Source of the DNA: Deltaproteobacteria bacterium
GTDB lineage: Bacteria > Desulfobacterota > JADFXK01
DNA length: 6,402 nt
Direction: 5' to 3'
Assembly: GCA_015233295.1 (NCBI GenBank)
Contig: JADFYC010000211.1
Span: 1 to 6,402 of the forward strand
The notes beneath the pieces were generated by a model, which was not told the origin of the DNA, did not search any database, and was given only the letters and a program-made list of their open reading frames with translations. The translations under genes were made by a program, and so were the position numbers. This document shows, in pieces, positions 1 to 5,020 of this stretch. Position 1 is the first letter of the stretch; each line of letters begins with the position of its first letter.

Positions 1-225
1 CCCACCATCCATGTATTCGAACAGCTTGTCTCCCGGCCAGAGGGTCGGATCTTGCAAATACCTAAATCCGTTTACCGCCGCGGGGCCGGGCATCAACCGG
101 ATGAGCCCGGTGGCTTCCGTCTCGGATCCAGCCCAAGCTGAAGGCCCCGGCCATGCTGATACGACCAGCAAAATGAGTTTGACCAGCAGGCTGCCTAACC
201 GGAACCATTGGCTCGATTCCGTCAT
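1..225 (-). CDS. DUF6599-like secreted protein, N-terminal part (runs off left edge)
   Basis: An open frame of 75 codons starts at ATG 225-223 and reads off the window at base 1. Residues 1-9 are a polar n-region ending in Arg9, 10-25 a hydrophobic core (LGSLLVKLILLVVSAW), and Ala30-Trp31-Ala32 gives an AXA signal peptidase I site; there is no lipobox Cys, so export to the periplasm is likely. The mature part ends LFEYMDGG, which I recognise as the 'eYmDGGAe' signature of DUF6599-type proteins; the function of the family is not known to me. The frame is also open upstream to ATGs at 243 and 267/270, but a TATAAT at 249-244 favours the 225 start. No clear Shine-Dalgarno is seen. The rest of this very protein appears to lie at 1025-1738 on the other strand: the last codon here (GGG) is followed in phase by GCC GAG there, giving 312 residues in total. 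Confidence 0.75.
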   Translation of the reverse strand, partial: MTESSQWFRLGSLLVKLILLVVSAWPGPSAWAGSETEATGLIRLMPGPAAVNGFRYLQDPTLWPGDKLFEYMDGG

Positions 226-233
226 GAGCCCGG

Positions 234-245
234 ATATGATCATAT
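234..245. repeat. 12-bp perfect palindrome ATATGATCATAT
   Basis: ATATGATCATAT is its own reverse complement and overlaps the probable transcription start of the DUF6599 gene on the minus strand. The half ATATGATC recurs at 281-288, just before the plus-strand TATAAT. A dimeric regulator could bind here, but the element is AT-rich and short, so chance is a fair explanation. Confidence 0.25.
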
Positions 246-249
246 TATA
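244..249 (-). promoter_or_regulatory. Possible -10 box for the DUF6599 gene
   Basis: The minus strand reads TATAAT at 249-244, a perfect sigma-70 -10 hexamer, about 18 bases before the ATG at 225. The expected -35 zone (about 267-273) has no good TTGACA match, so only the -10 is supported. If used, the leader would be very short. Confidence 0.35.
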
Positions 250-268
250 TACTGAGTGATTTGTCATC

Positions 269-298
269 ATGACCCGGCTAATATGATCGATGTATAAT
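269..298 (+). promoter_or_regulatory. Possible sigma-70 promoter (ATGACC, 18 bp, TATAAT)
   Basis: ATGACC at 269-274 (4 of 6 to TTGACA) is 18 bases from a perfect TATAAT at 293-298, with TG directly before it. It points into the intergenic stretch, away from the minus-strand gene. No convincing gene follows before the hairpin at 491-537, so it may drive a small RNA, a long moeA leader, or nothing. Confidence 0.3.
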
Positions 299-490
299 CA
301 GGCCGGACATTGATACCGGCAGACCGCCTGAAATCACTTAAATTGAAGTCTCGGGGTGATAGAGGTTGATCAGCCGGCTTGATCGTTGATTCAATCCTAT
401 ATCGCCTTGATAATAGGAGGAGGAAAGCAGTCACGTCAATGTTTTTTATCAACACATCGGAAAGATTTGGTTATCTGGAGAAACAGGAGA
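299..490. other. Intergenic stretch without a recognisable gene
   Basis: The whole gene-free interval is 226-727. In this part I see two small dyads: GCCGG/CCGGC at 302-306/316-320 and an AGCCGGCT core at 372-379 flanked by GATC on both sides. A purine run AGGAGGAGGA at 416-425 resembles a strong Shine-Dalgarno, but the nearest ATG (439) is too distant, and the 48-residue frame from it runs straight through the GC-rich hairpin and the TTGACA promoter, so I do not call it a gene. Confidence 0.5.
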
Positions 491-550
491 CCGGTCCCCG
501 GATATCGAATTACCGGCGCCGGCCATGGCCGGACCGGAAGACACTTTTTC
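491..550 (+). terminator. GC-rich branched hairpin followed by T-run
   Basis: CCGGTCC (491-497) pairs with GGACCGG (531-537). Inside lie CCGG/CCGG (498-501/513-516) and a 14-bp perfect palindrome CCGGCCATGGCCGG (519-532), so either a branched structure or the inner hairpin can form. TTTTT follows at 545-549, seven bases after the stem. This resembles an intrinsic terminator on the plus strand, though the T-run is offset. It sits just upstream of the TTGACA promoter at 556 and could insulate it. Confidence 0.35.
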
Positions 551-555
551 TTTGC

Positions 556-583
556 TTGACATTTTCTGAGTTCTTGAGATACT
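556..583 (+). promoter_or_regulatory. Strong-looking promoter upstream of moeA fragment
   Basis: A perfect -35 TTGACA at 556-561 is followed 16 bases later by GATACT at 578-583 (4 of 6), preceded by TGA (575-577), giving an extended -10. The predicted start near 590 leaves a leader of about 140-150 bases before the moeA coding region. In the reconstructed arrangement this would be the moeA promoter of a divergent moeA/DUF6599 pair. Confidence 0.5.
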
Positions 584-607
584 AACATGATAATTTTGGT
601 TGAGATA

Positions 608-684
608 GGTTTGCCGTCCACCGGATTTCGGCCGGTCAAACGGGCCTGAAGGATTTAAGCCTGGCCCGGTGTGTTGGAAAAACC
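608..684 (+). promoter_or_regulatory. Structured 5' leader of moeA; possible Moco-type riboswitch
   Basis: Between the promoter and moeA several nested pairings can be drawn: closing stem GGTTT/AAACC (608-612/680-684); CACC/GGTG (619-622/668-671); hairpin ACCGG/CCGGT (620-624/632-636, an alternative to the previous pairing); and CGGGCC/GGCCCG (641-646/663-668) with inner AGG/CCT. The 3' side reads CCCGGTGTGTTGGAAAAACC, loosely like the 3' side of the E. coli moaA Moco motif as I remember it. Its position before moeA fits molybdenum or tungsten cofactor control. The consensus match is weak and the pairings were found by eye. Confidence 0.25.
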
Positions 685-727
685 GACGCCGATACCGATA
701 ACCTAGAAAGACATGACAATTTATTGA

Positions 728-1021
728 GTGCCTCGTTTATCTATGGATGATTTCTACCATTTAATGACTTCAGAAAAACTTTGCGCCTTGATTGATCAAT
801 TCGGGCCGGTAAGACAAGAGGCCGTTTCCCTGAAAGAAGCGCTGGGGCGGATCACCGCCGAAGAGATAACCTCTCCCCATGATCTGCCTGAATTCAATCG
901 AGCCACCATGGACGGTTATGCTGTCCGGGCCAGGGATTCCTTTGGAGCCGCGGAAGCTGTTCCGGCATTGTTCAGCGTGGTCGGAGAAGTTCATATGGGC
1001 GCACCAGCCGGAGTCGATGTG
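728..1021 (+). pseudogene. moeA: moeA, 5' fragment (molybdopterin molybdenumtransferase)
   Basis: MoeA inserts molybdate into adenylylated molybdopterin in the cytoplasm, the last step of basic molybdenum cofactor synthesis. Visible here: VSLKEALGRITAEEITSP (residues 33-50), the DLPEFNRATMDGYAVRARDS block (52-71) holding the hallmark MDGYAVR, and SVVGEVHMGAPAG (83-95). This is the start of MoeA domain I only. Expected next would be a PGEAxRIxTG stretch followed by the catalytic domain; instead the frame turns into another family after VDVG. The form with 'F.RATMDGYAVRA.D.FGA' is, from memory, typical of deltaproteobacterial MoeA. In the undone arrangement the rest of moeA would lie beyond the left edge. 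Confidence 0.75.
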
Positions 1022-1738
1022 GGGGCCGAGGTGTTCGTGCGTCACGGGTTTAAGCTGCTGGCCGCGGGAGACCTGGTCTCGACTGACGGTCGAAGGACTA
1101 TCACGCTGGAGATTTTCCTCATGAATAGCTTTATGGAGGCCGTGGCTGTCTACTCCGCCTTCTTCCCCAATTTGGGCCTGCCGGCAGAGATGGGCGCGGC
1201 GTCCTCTGCCGCTGGTAATACCATTGCGTTTGTCAAGGGACGACATTTCATCCGGGTCTTTCTGACTTCGGGTGAGGGTGACCTTCACGCGGTCTTAGAT
1301 AAAATAGCCGGAACGGTTGCCGGGCGTTTGTCCGAGAATCCCTCCCTACCCAGCGAGGCAGCCTGGTTCCAGGCCGTCCGGCCCCGGTCAGTCAAATATA
1401 TACCGGACAAAATCTGGGGGCTGGAGTCACTGGGTGCAGGATTCACGGCTGAGTTGAACCTGCCCGCCGGCGAAATGTCCCTTTTCCTATCCCGATGTCC
1501 ATCTCGGGAAGCCGCCATAGAGGCCGGGCAAGGATGCCGACGCAAACTCGGAGACAGTTGTTCTAATGAACTGGGGCCTATCCCGATCAAGGCCGGCATC
1601 GTGGTGTGTGTTGACGATCCAAGCCGAGGCCGGATGGTCATTCTGAGAAAAGGTCCTTATCTCGCCGGCGCTCCCTCGTCCAGGATTCTTTTTGACCTCA
1701 ATCCGTTGAGGGTTCTACTTAGACAAGTCCCTGAATGA
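728..1738 (+). CDS. Chimeric open frame: MoeA N-terminus joined to DUF6599 C-terminus
   Basis: A 336-residue frame beginning at GTG 728, with an ATG at 743 (Met6) that better matches the usual MoeA start (MDDFYHLM...). Neither start has a clear Shine-Dalgarno; a 4-codon mini-frame from ATG 713 ends TGA right before the GTG. Residues 6 to about 98 are MoeA, and residues 100-336 match a DUF6599-type protein. Normal MoeA is about 400 residues, with no such partner after its first hundred, and the second half lacks the signal peptide it would need. The join falls exactly where the minus-strand fragment at base 1 stops. I therefore read it as a rearrangement or amplification artefact that stayed in frame by chance, not a biological fusion. 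As it stands it cannot have MoeA activity, because the molybdopterin-binding MoaB/Mog-like domain is absent. Confidence 0.8.
   Translation: MPRLSMDDFYHLMTSEKLCALIDQFGPVRQEAVSLKEALGRITAEEITSPHDLPEFNRATMDGYAVRARDSFGAAEAVPALFSVVGEVHMGAPAGVDVGAEVFVRHGFKLLAAGDLVSTDGRRTITLEIFLMNSFMEAVAVYSAFFPNLGLPAEMGAASSAAGNTIAFVKGRHFIRVFLTSGEGDLHAVLDKIAGTVAGRLSENPSLPSEAAWFQAVRPRSVKYIPDKIWGLESLGAGFTAELNLPAGEMSLFLSRCPSREAAIEAGQGCRRKLGDSCSNELGPIPIKAGIVVCVDDPSRGRMVILRKGPYLAGAPSSRILFDLNPLRVLLRQVPE
1016..1027. other. Inverted junction 1 (moeA strand to DUF6599)
   Basis: The sequence GATGTGGGGGCC at 1016-1027 replaces the expected DUF6599 sequence GATGGTGGG|GCC, whose left half is the reverse complement of bases 1-9. 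The two differ only by a shift of one G, so a few bases (about TGGGG) are shared between the joined strands. This is the microhomology expected of template switching onto the opposite strand. Confidence 0.7.
1025..1738 (+). pseudogene. DUF6599-like protein, C-terminal part
   Basis: These 237 codons begin AEVFVRHGFKLLAAGDLV and go on with ITLEIFLMNSFMEAVAVYSA, IAFVKGRHFIRVFL and a C-terminal stretch ending LLRQVPE before TGA 1736-1738. This pattern (Ala-Glu then an aromatic/Arg-His-Gly-Phe, a 'leIf.M....A..vYS' strand and 'f.KG...ir') agrees with the body of DUF6599 family proteins as I know them. It has no start or export signal of its own; both are supplied by the minus-strand piece at 1-225, which ends one codon before this one begins. 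The joined product would be a 312-residue secreted protein of unknown function. A terminator follows at once. Confidence 0.65.
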
Positions 1739-1750
1739 TTAAACGGAGAA

Positions 1751-1782
1751 GGCCACCTGGAACCGGACGGGTGACCATTTTT
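1751..1782 (+). terminator. Intrinsic terminator after the DUF6599 segment
   Basis: GGCCACC (1751-1757) pairs with GGTGACC (1770-1776) with one C-A mismatch, and TTTTT (1778-1782) follows one base later, 12 bases past the stop codon. A longer alternative stem, GGAGAAGGC with GCCTTTCTCC (1745-1753/1783-1792), could enclose it. Confidence 0.5.
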
Positions 1783-1799
1783 GCCTTTCTCCGGTAGGC

Positions 1800-1842
1800 C
1801 GGTTAAATAACCGTTGAACATGATTTCGAGAAGTGATATGAT
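1800..1842 (+). promoter_or_regulatory. def-fmt promoter, extended -10, with adjoining dyad
   Basis: TTGAAC at 1814-1819 (4 of 6) stands 17 bases from TATGAT at 1837-1842 (5 of 6), with TGA at 1834-1836 giving an extended -10. Transcription would start near 1849, about 74 bases before def. A perfect dyad CGGTTA-AA-TAACCG (1800-1813) abuts the -35 and could be an operator or the tail of the upstream terminator region. Confidence 0.55.
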
Positions 1843-1904
1843 TATTTAATTGTGTTCAAGACAGGCTGCCTTGAATCAGATTGTTCTTATCCCTTATCAC
1901 TGCC

Positions 1905-1910
1905 TAGGAG
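1905..1910 (+). promoter_or_regulatory. Shine-Dalgarno of def (TAGGAG)
   Basis: TAGGAG lies 12 bases before ATG 1923, slightly longer than usual spacing. A GTG at 1916 is nearer but out of frame with the peptide deformylase motifs, so the ATG is chosen. Confidence 0.5.
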
Positions 1911-1922
1911 TTTAAGTGACAA

Positions 1923-2435
1923 ATGGCTGTACTGGAAATATTCAAATACCCTGCCCCTGTTCTGAAGCGGCCGGCCAAACCGGTTGACCAAATTTCTCCC
2001 GAATTATTGCAGCTTATCGATGACATGATCGAGACCATGTATGCTGCGCCGGGAGTCGGCCTGGCCGCGCCGCAGGTCGGACGATCTTGCCGAGTGATTG
2101 TTTTTGATGCCAATCGCGACGAGTCGGAAAGAAGTCCCATGGCCTTGATCAATCCGGAAATAATTTTCGCTGAGGGTGAATTTTGCATGGAGGAGGGCTG
2201 CTTGAGCGCGCCGGAACTAAACGTCGAGATCAAACGCAAAGGTCAGGTAAAAGTCAAAGCCCTTACCCGTGAAGGCAAGGAAGTAATTATTGAAGCGAAG
2301 GAGTTCCCGGCTGTCTTGCTGCAGCATGAAATTGATCATCTCGACGGAAAACTGATCATAGACTATCTCAGTGGGCTCAAGAGAAGTCTTTATAAGAGAA
2401 AACTGAAAAGGAAAGAAGAAAAGGAAAAGAACTGA
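1923..2435 (+). CDS. def: Peptide deformylase
   Basis: Def removes the formyl group from N-formylmethionine of nascent proteins at the ribosome exit, using a bound divalent metal (usually Fe2+). All three family motifs are present: GVGLAAPQ (residues 44-51), EGCLS (91-95) with metal ligand Cys93, and HEIDH (135-139) with ligands His135 and His139 and catalytic Glu136. The length of 170 residues is normal. The C-terminal tail from about residue 152 is very rich in Lys/Arg/Glu (KRKLKRKEEKEKN), a possible ribosome-binding extension. The stop TGA overlaps the ATG of fmt by one base (TGATG), so the two are translationally coupled. The enzyme looks intact and is the first gene of its operon, behind the extended -10 promoter. 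Confidence 0.95.
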   Translation: MAVLEIFKYPAPVLKRPAKPVDQISPELLQLIDDMIETMYAAPGVGLAAPQVGRSCRVIVFDANRDESERSPMALINPEIIFAEGEFCMEEGCLSAPELNVEIKRKGQVKVKALTREGKEVIIEAKEFPAVLLQHEIDHLDGKLIIDYLSGLKRSLYKRKLKRKEEKEKN

Positions 2436-3319
2436 TGAGCCATAAAGGAATTAGAATTGTATTCATGGGAACACCGGAGTTCGCCGAGCCATCCTTCGTG
2501 GCGCTAGCCAATAAAAAAAACCTTGTCGTCGCCGTAACCCAGCCTGATCGGCCCAGCGGCCGTGGTCAGACGGTCTCGCTGTCACCGATAAAAGTTAAGT
2601 CCATGCAGTACAATGTGCCGGTCGTTCAGATTGATTCCATCAAGCACGAAAAGTCAATCGAGCAGATGAAAAAATTCGCCCCGGACCTGATCGTAGTTGT
2701 CGCTTTTGGGCAGATTTTACCCCCGGAGGTATTAGAAATCCCCCGCATGGGCGTTATCAATGTCCATGCTTCATTGCTCCCCAAATGGCGTGGGGCGGCT
2801 CCCATTAACTGGGCTGTCTTGAATGGCGATTATTATACCGGCGTTACCACCATGCTCATGGACAAGGGCCTTGACACCGGCGATATCTTGCTGCAAAAGA
2901 AGACCCGAATCAATGACGGTGAGACGGCCGTCGCTTTGTCGGAGCGGTTGGCCAAAATGGGGGCGGAATTACTAGTGGAGACCATCGATGGGCTGGAAAA
3001 AGATGAAATCAAACCCAAACCCCAAAACGAAAAATTGGCTACTCTAGCCCGAACGTTAACCAAGGAAGATGGACGAATCGATTGGACGAAACCTGCCGAA
3101 TATATTGCCCGCCAGGTTCGAGCTATGGACCCCTGGCCGGGGACTTTTTCTTTCTTGCACGGCAAACGGGTCAAGGTCTTTTCCGTTGAAGTCGTCCCGA
3201 CTGAGAATAATCAGGCCAAACCGGGAGAGATCATCGAGATTAACGATCAAGTCCTTAAGGTAGCTGCCTTTACCTTCTTCGCTCTCCAACCCGATGTGCC
3301 CACCCATCAACTCGGTTAA
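2435..3319 (+). CDS. fmt: Methionyl-tRNA formyltransferase, 3' end replaced
   Basis: Fmt formylates initiator Met-tRNA from 10-formyl-tetrahydrofolate in the cytoplasm. Residues 6-16 (IRIVFMGTPEF) are the typical start; catalytic Asn109, His111 and Asp147 sit in VINVHASLLPKWRGAAPI and DKGLDTGDIL; the formyltransferase C-terminal domain begins around residue 205 (ARTLTKEDGRIDW, VRAMDPWPGT). AAGGA at 2421-2425, inside def, is a well-spaced ribosome site. The match stops at VLKVA (residues 273-277). The following residues, AFTFFALQPDVPTHQLG, are antisense reading of a histidine kinase gene, so true fmt sequence ends about 3262 and roughly 40 residues of the usual 310-320 are missing. The lost part belongs to the beta-barrel tRNA-binding domain, so this version is probably non-functional. 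I take the break as a chimera rather than natural gene loss. Confidence 0.9.
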   Translation: MSHKGIRIVFMGTPEFAEPSFVALANKKNLVVAVTQPDRPSGRGQTVSLSPIKVKSMQYNVPVVQIDSIKHEKSIEQMKKFAPDLIVVVAFGQILPPEVLEIPRMGVINVHASLLPKWRGAAPINWAVLNGDYYTGVTTMLMDKGLDTGDILLQKKTRINDGETAVALSERLAKMGAELLVETIDGLEKDEIKPKPQNEKLATLARTLTKEDGRIDWTKPAEYIARQVRAMDPWPGTFSFLHGKRVKVFSVEVVPTENNQAKPGEIIEINDQVLKVAAFTFFALQPDVPTHQLG

Positions 3320-4759
3320 TTGTTTCGATATAGTGGTCCCGAGTCCGGTTCCTCCATATTCTCTGGTGGTGGAGCCGTCAGCCTGGGTAAAGCTTTCAAA
3401 TATCTTGGCCTGCTTGCTGGGTGGGATACCGATTCCGGTGTCCCTGACGGAGATGCGAATATTGACCTGGTCGCCGGTGGCTTCAACTAATTCACCCTTG
3501 ATCAATATCTCACCGCGATGAGTAAATTTCAGGGCATTGCCGGCCAGATTGCTGAGTATCTGTCGCAACCGACCGGGATCGCCTATTAATCTGGTGGGTA
3601 CCTCGGGAGCCAGGAAGCAAATGAACTCAAGTCCCTTCTCTTCCGCACGAAGAGCTATGGAATTGGCCAGATCCTCAACCAACACCCTAAAATCAAAAGG
3701 TATTTCTTCTAATTCCAGTTTCCCTGCTTCTATCTTAGAAAAATCCAGGATGTCATTGACCAGGCTCAATAAGGAATTGGCTTCTCTACCAATCGTTTCA
3801 AGAATGTTTCGTTGCCGTTCATCAAGCTCCGTATCTAAGCCCAGCTCCGTCATGCCCATGATCCCATTCAGCGGGGTTCTAATCTCATGACTCATGTTGG
3901 CCAGGAATTCACTCTTGGCCCGATTAGCCGTCTCGGCCGCCAGTTTCGCCTGTTCCAGCGTTTCCACCCGTTTCCGTTCGGTGACGTCTCTGGCAATGCC
4001 CCGGAAGCCAATGACCTGACCAGACGAATTTCGGACCAAAGAAATAGATGACTCCAGGTTACGGCTGGTCCCATCTCTGCCGGTCAGGCTCCATTCCACG
4101 CCGGTGGTGGCCTTGCCGGTCCGGAAAACGACATTGAGGACTTGATATACTTTCTTGGCACTTTCTCTATCGGTAAGCCGAAGACTGTTCATGCCCTCCA
4201 ACTGATTTTTGGGGTATCCGAACAGCCGCCCCATGGCCTCGTTCACAAAGGTAAATTTTCCGGACAAATCAATCTCATAATAGCCTTCTCCGATACTCTC
4301 CAGGATGGTTCGGTATCTCTCTTCACTCTGCCTAAGTGTTTCCTCCATCCGTTTGCGTTCGGTGATATCATAAACCACCACGGTCACGCCATTGATCTTG
4401 CCGGCTTCATGGACGACCCGGGCATTCAGAATGACCCAGAATTCCCGTCCTGTTTTGCACCTCATCTTCAGTTCCAGGTTATCGAAGGCTTTGTCCCTGG
4501 CCAGCATCTGGCCAAATCTTTCCTCAAACCGGTCTTGACTCTCTTCAGCCAGCAGGTCCACCGGCGCTAAAGAGAGAAATTCTGCTCTGGTATAGCCGGT
4601 ATACTCACACATGACGTCGTTTACGTTGCGGAATTTTCCGGTCATCAAGTCAAGTTCATAGATCCCGGCCGGGGCATGGTTGACTAACTGCTTGTACCGG
4701 GCCTCGCTTTCTCGAAGAGCCTCTTCTACACGCTTCTGCTCTTTGAGCGTATCATTCAA
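3056..4759 (-). CDS. PAS-PAS sensor histidine kinase, C-terminus missing
   Basis: A two-component sensor kinase. Starting at TTG 4759-4757 behind AAGGA (4772-4768), with an in-frame TGA close upstream, it has PAS 1 (about 14-138, ending VVVYDITERKR), PAS 2 (about 142-265, ending GIARDVTERKR), a short coil, HisKA with phospho-acceptor His291 in NMSHEIRTPLNGIMG, then HATPase: N-box LSNLAGNALKFT (402-413), DTGIGIP (440-446), FESFTQADGSTTREYGGTGLG (454-474, the G2 box at its end). There are no membrane segments or signal peptide, so it is cytosolic. Family-like sequence ends at GKGS (residue 499, base 3263); the remaining frame down to 3056 is antisense fmt. The end of HATPase and any receiver or Hpt domains, common in this hybrid type, are cut off. 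No partner response regulator is visible and the signal cannot be inferred. It lies 261 bases after rsmB on the same strand. Confidence 0.9.
   Translation of the reverse strand: MNDTLKEQKRVEEALRESEARYKQLVNHAPAGIYELDLMTGKFRNVNDVMCEYTGYTRAEFLSLAPVDLLAEESQDRFEERFGQMLARDKAFDNLELKMRCKTGREFWVILNARVVHEAGKINGVTVVVYDITERKRMEETLRQSEERYRTILESIGEGYYEIDLSGKFTFVNEAMGRLFGYPKNQLEGMNSLRLTDRESAKKVYQVLNVVFRTGKATTGVEWSLTGRDGTSRNLESSISLVRNSSGQVIGFRGIARDVTERKRVETLEQAKLAAETANRAKSEFLANMSHEIRTPLNGIMGMTELGLDTELDERQRNILETIGREANSLLSLVNDILDFSKIEAGKLELEEIPFDFRVLVEDLANSIALRAEEKGLEFICFLAPEVPTRLIGDPGRLRQILSNLAGNALKFTHRGEILIKGELVEATGDQVNIRISVRDTGIGIPPSKQAKIFESFTQADGSTTREYGGTGLGTTISKQLTELMGGHIGLESEEGKGSYLKDLIVNLDDLSRFGLIILSRDDFNGKDLDPFAVQERKSPRPGVHSSNLAGNIFGRFRPIDSSIFLG
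3259..3266. other. Inverted junction 2 (fmt to histidine kinase, tail to tail)
   Basis: On the plus strand fmt reads ...CTT AAG GTA GC; on the minus strand the kinase reads ...GGT AAA GGC AGC before turning into fmt antisense (TACCTTAAGG). A kinase would normally continue GKGS-T-F/W, with codons such as ACCTT..., so ACCTT and GC are plausible shared bases. The two genes are joined C-terminus to C-terminus, both incomplete. Confidence 0.65.
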
Positions 4760-4767
4760 CTTTATTT

Positions 4768-4772
4768 TCCTT
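4768..4772 (-). promoter_or_regulatory. Shine-Dalgarno deciding the TTG start of the kinase
   Basis: AAGGA on the minus strand ends 8 bases before TTG 4759. The only ATG nearby in the leader (4778-4776) opens a different frame of 8 codons, MNKENKVE, ending TGA just inside the kinase start. TTG is therefore the only start in the right frame with a ribosome site. Confidence 0.5.
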
Positions 4773-5020
4773 ATTCATATCCAGATAGAAAGTCACGTCA
4801 TAACTATTCTGAAGGTCATCGGCTGGGAGTCGGAAACGTCAGGGCTCAAGTCCATTCTAATGTTCAGTACCACAGGTCTTTCCTGGCGGTCAATGATATT
4901 TCATGTCACATGGTTAGGGCCAGGTTTCAGGTTGCTTGCTACTGGTTGCTCGCTGAAAACAAGAGGCAACAACCCAATGATAAACCAGCCACCATGTCCC
5001 CGTTAAGAGGCGCAAGCGAA
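4773..5020. other. Gap between rsmB and the kinase
   Basis: No gene is called. On the minus strand a short open stretch at 4900-4793 reads from a possible GTG 4873 through VVLNIRMDLSPDVS to TFRIVMT and TGA, and another frame then gives FYLDMNKENKVE. These could be remains of an upstream coding piece with a frameshift, or chance. No good promoter or T-run terminator was found for either neighbour. Confidence 0.35.
4921..4955. repeat. Degenerate heptamer tandem repeat, 5 units
   Basis: From 4921 the sequence divides into CAGGTTT, CAGGTTG, CTTGCTA, CTGGTTG and CTCGCTG, consensus near CTGGTTG. GGTTGCT occurs at 4930-4936 and 4944-4950, and either copy can pair with AACAACC at 4968-4974, giving a weak hairpin on either strand. 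It lies entirely between genes. Confidence 0.4.

Noticed and set aside
299..560. A tmRNA or 6S RNA gene in the intergenic region
   Set aside because: No tRNA-like ends or tag frame for tmRNA, and no long rod-shaped pairing with a central bubble for 6S RNA could be found by eye.
379..585. Plus-strand open frame of 68 codons starting TTG, or 48 from ATG 439
   Set aside because: No usable ribosome site at the right distance; it runs through a GC-rich hairpin and a strong promoter; composition is not protein-like.
436..639. Minus-strand open frame of 67 codons in the intergenic region
   Set aside because: No ribosome site, no recognisable motif, and it overlaps the promoter and hairpin elements.
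1..1024. A site-specific phase-variable invertible segment, given near-inverted ends (reverse complement of 1-9 resembles 1016-1024)
   Set aside because: The visible repeat is only about 9 imperfect bases, no recombinase gene is nearby, and the switch would swap N-termini of two unrelated proteins, which makes no functional sense. Base 1 is also the edge, so a longer repeat cannot be excluded outright.
770..1288. Long minus-strand open frame opposite the MoeA/DUF6599 chimera
   Set aside because: Antisense shadow of a frame with clear family motifs; composition rich in Arg/His/Ser/Gly with no domain.
3056..3319. A natural convergent overlap of fmt and the kinase
   Set aside because: Both families lose similarity at the same base and each continues as antisense of the other, which a natural overlap would not do.
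4142..4570. Plus-strand frame of 142 codons opposite the kinase PAS region
   Set aside because: Shadow of the PAS domains, which carry clear motifs on the minus strand.
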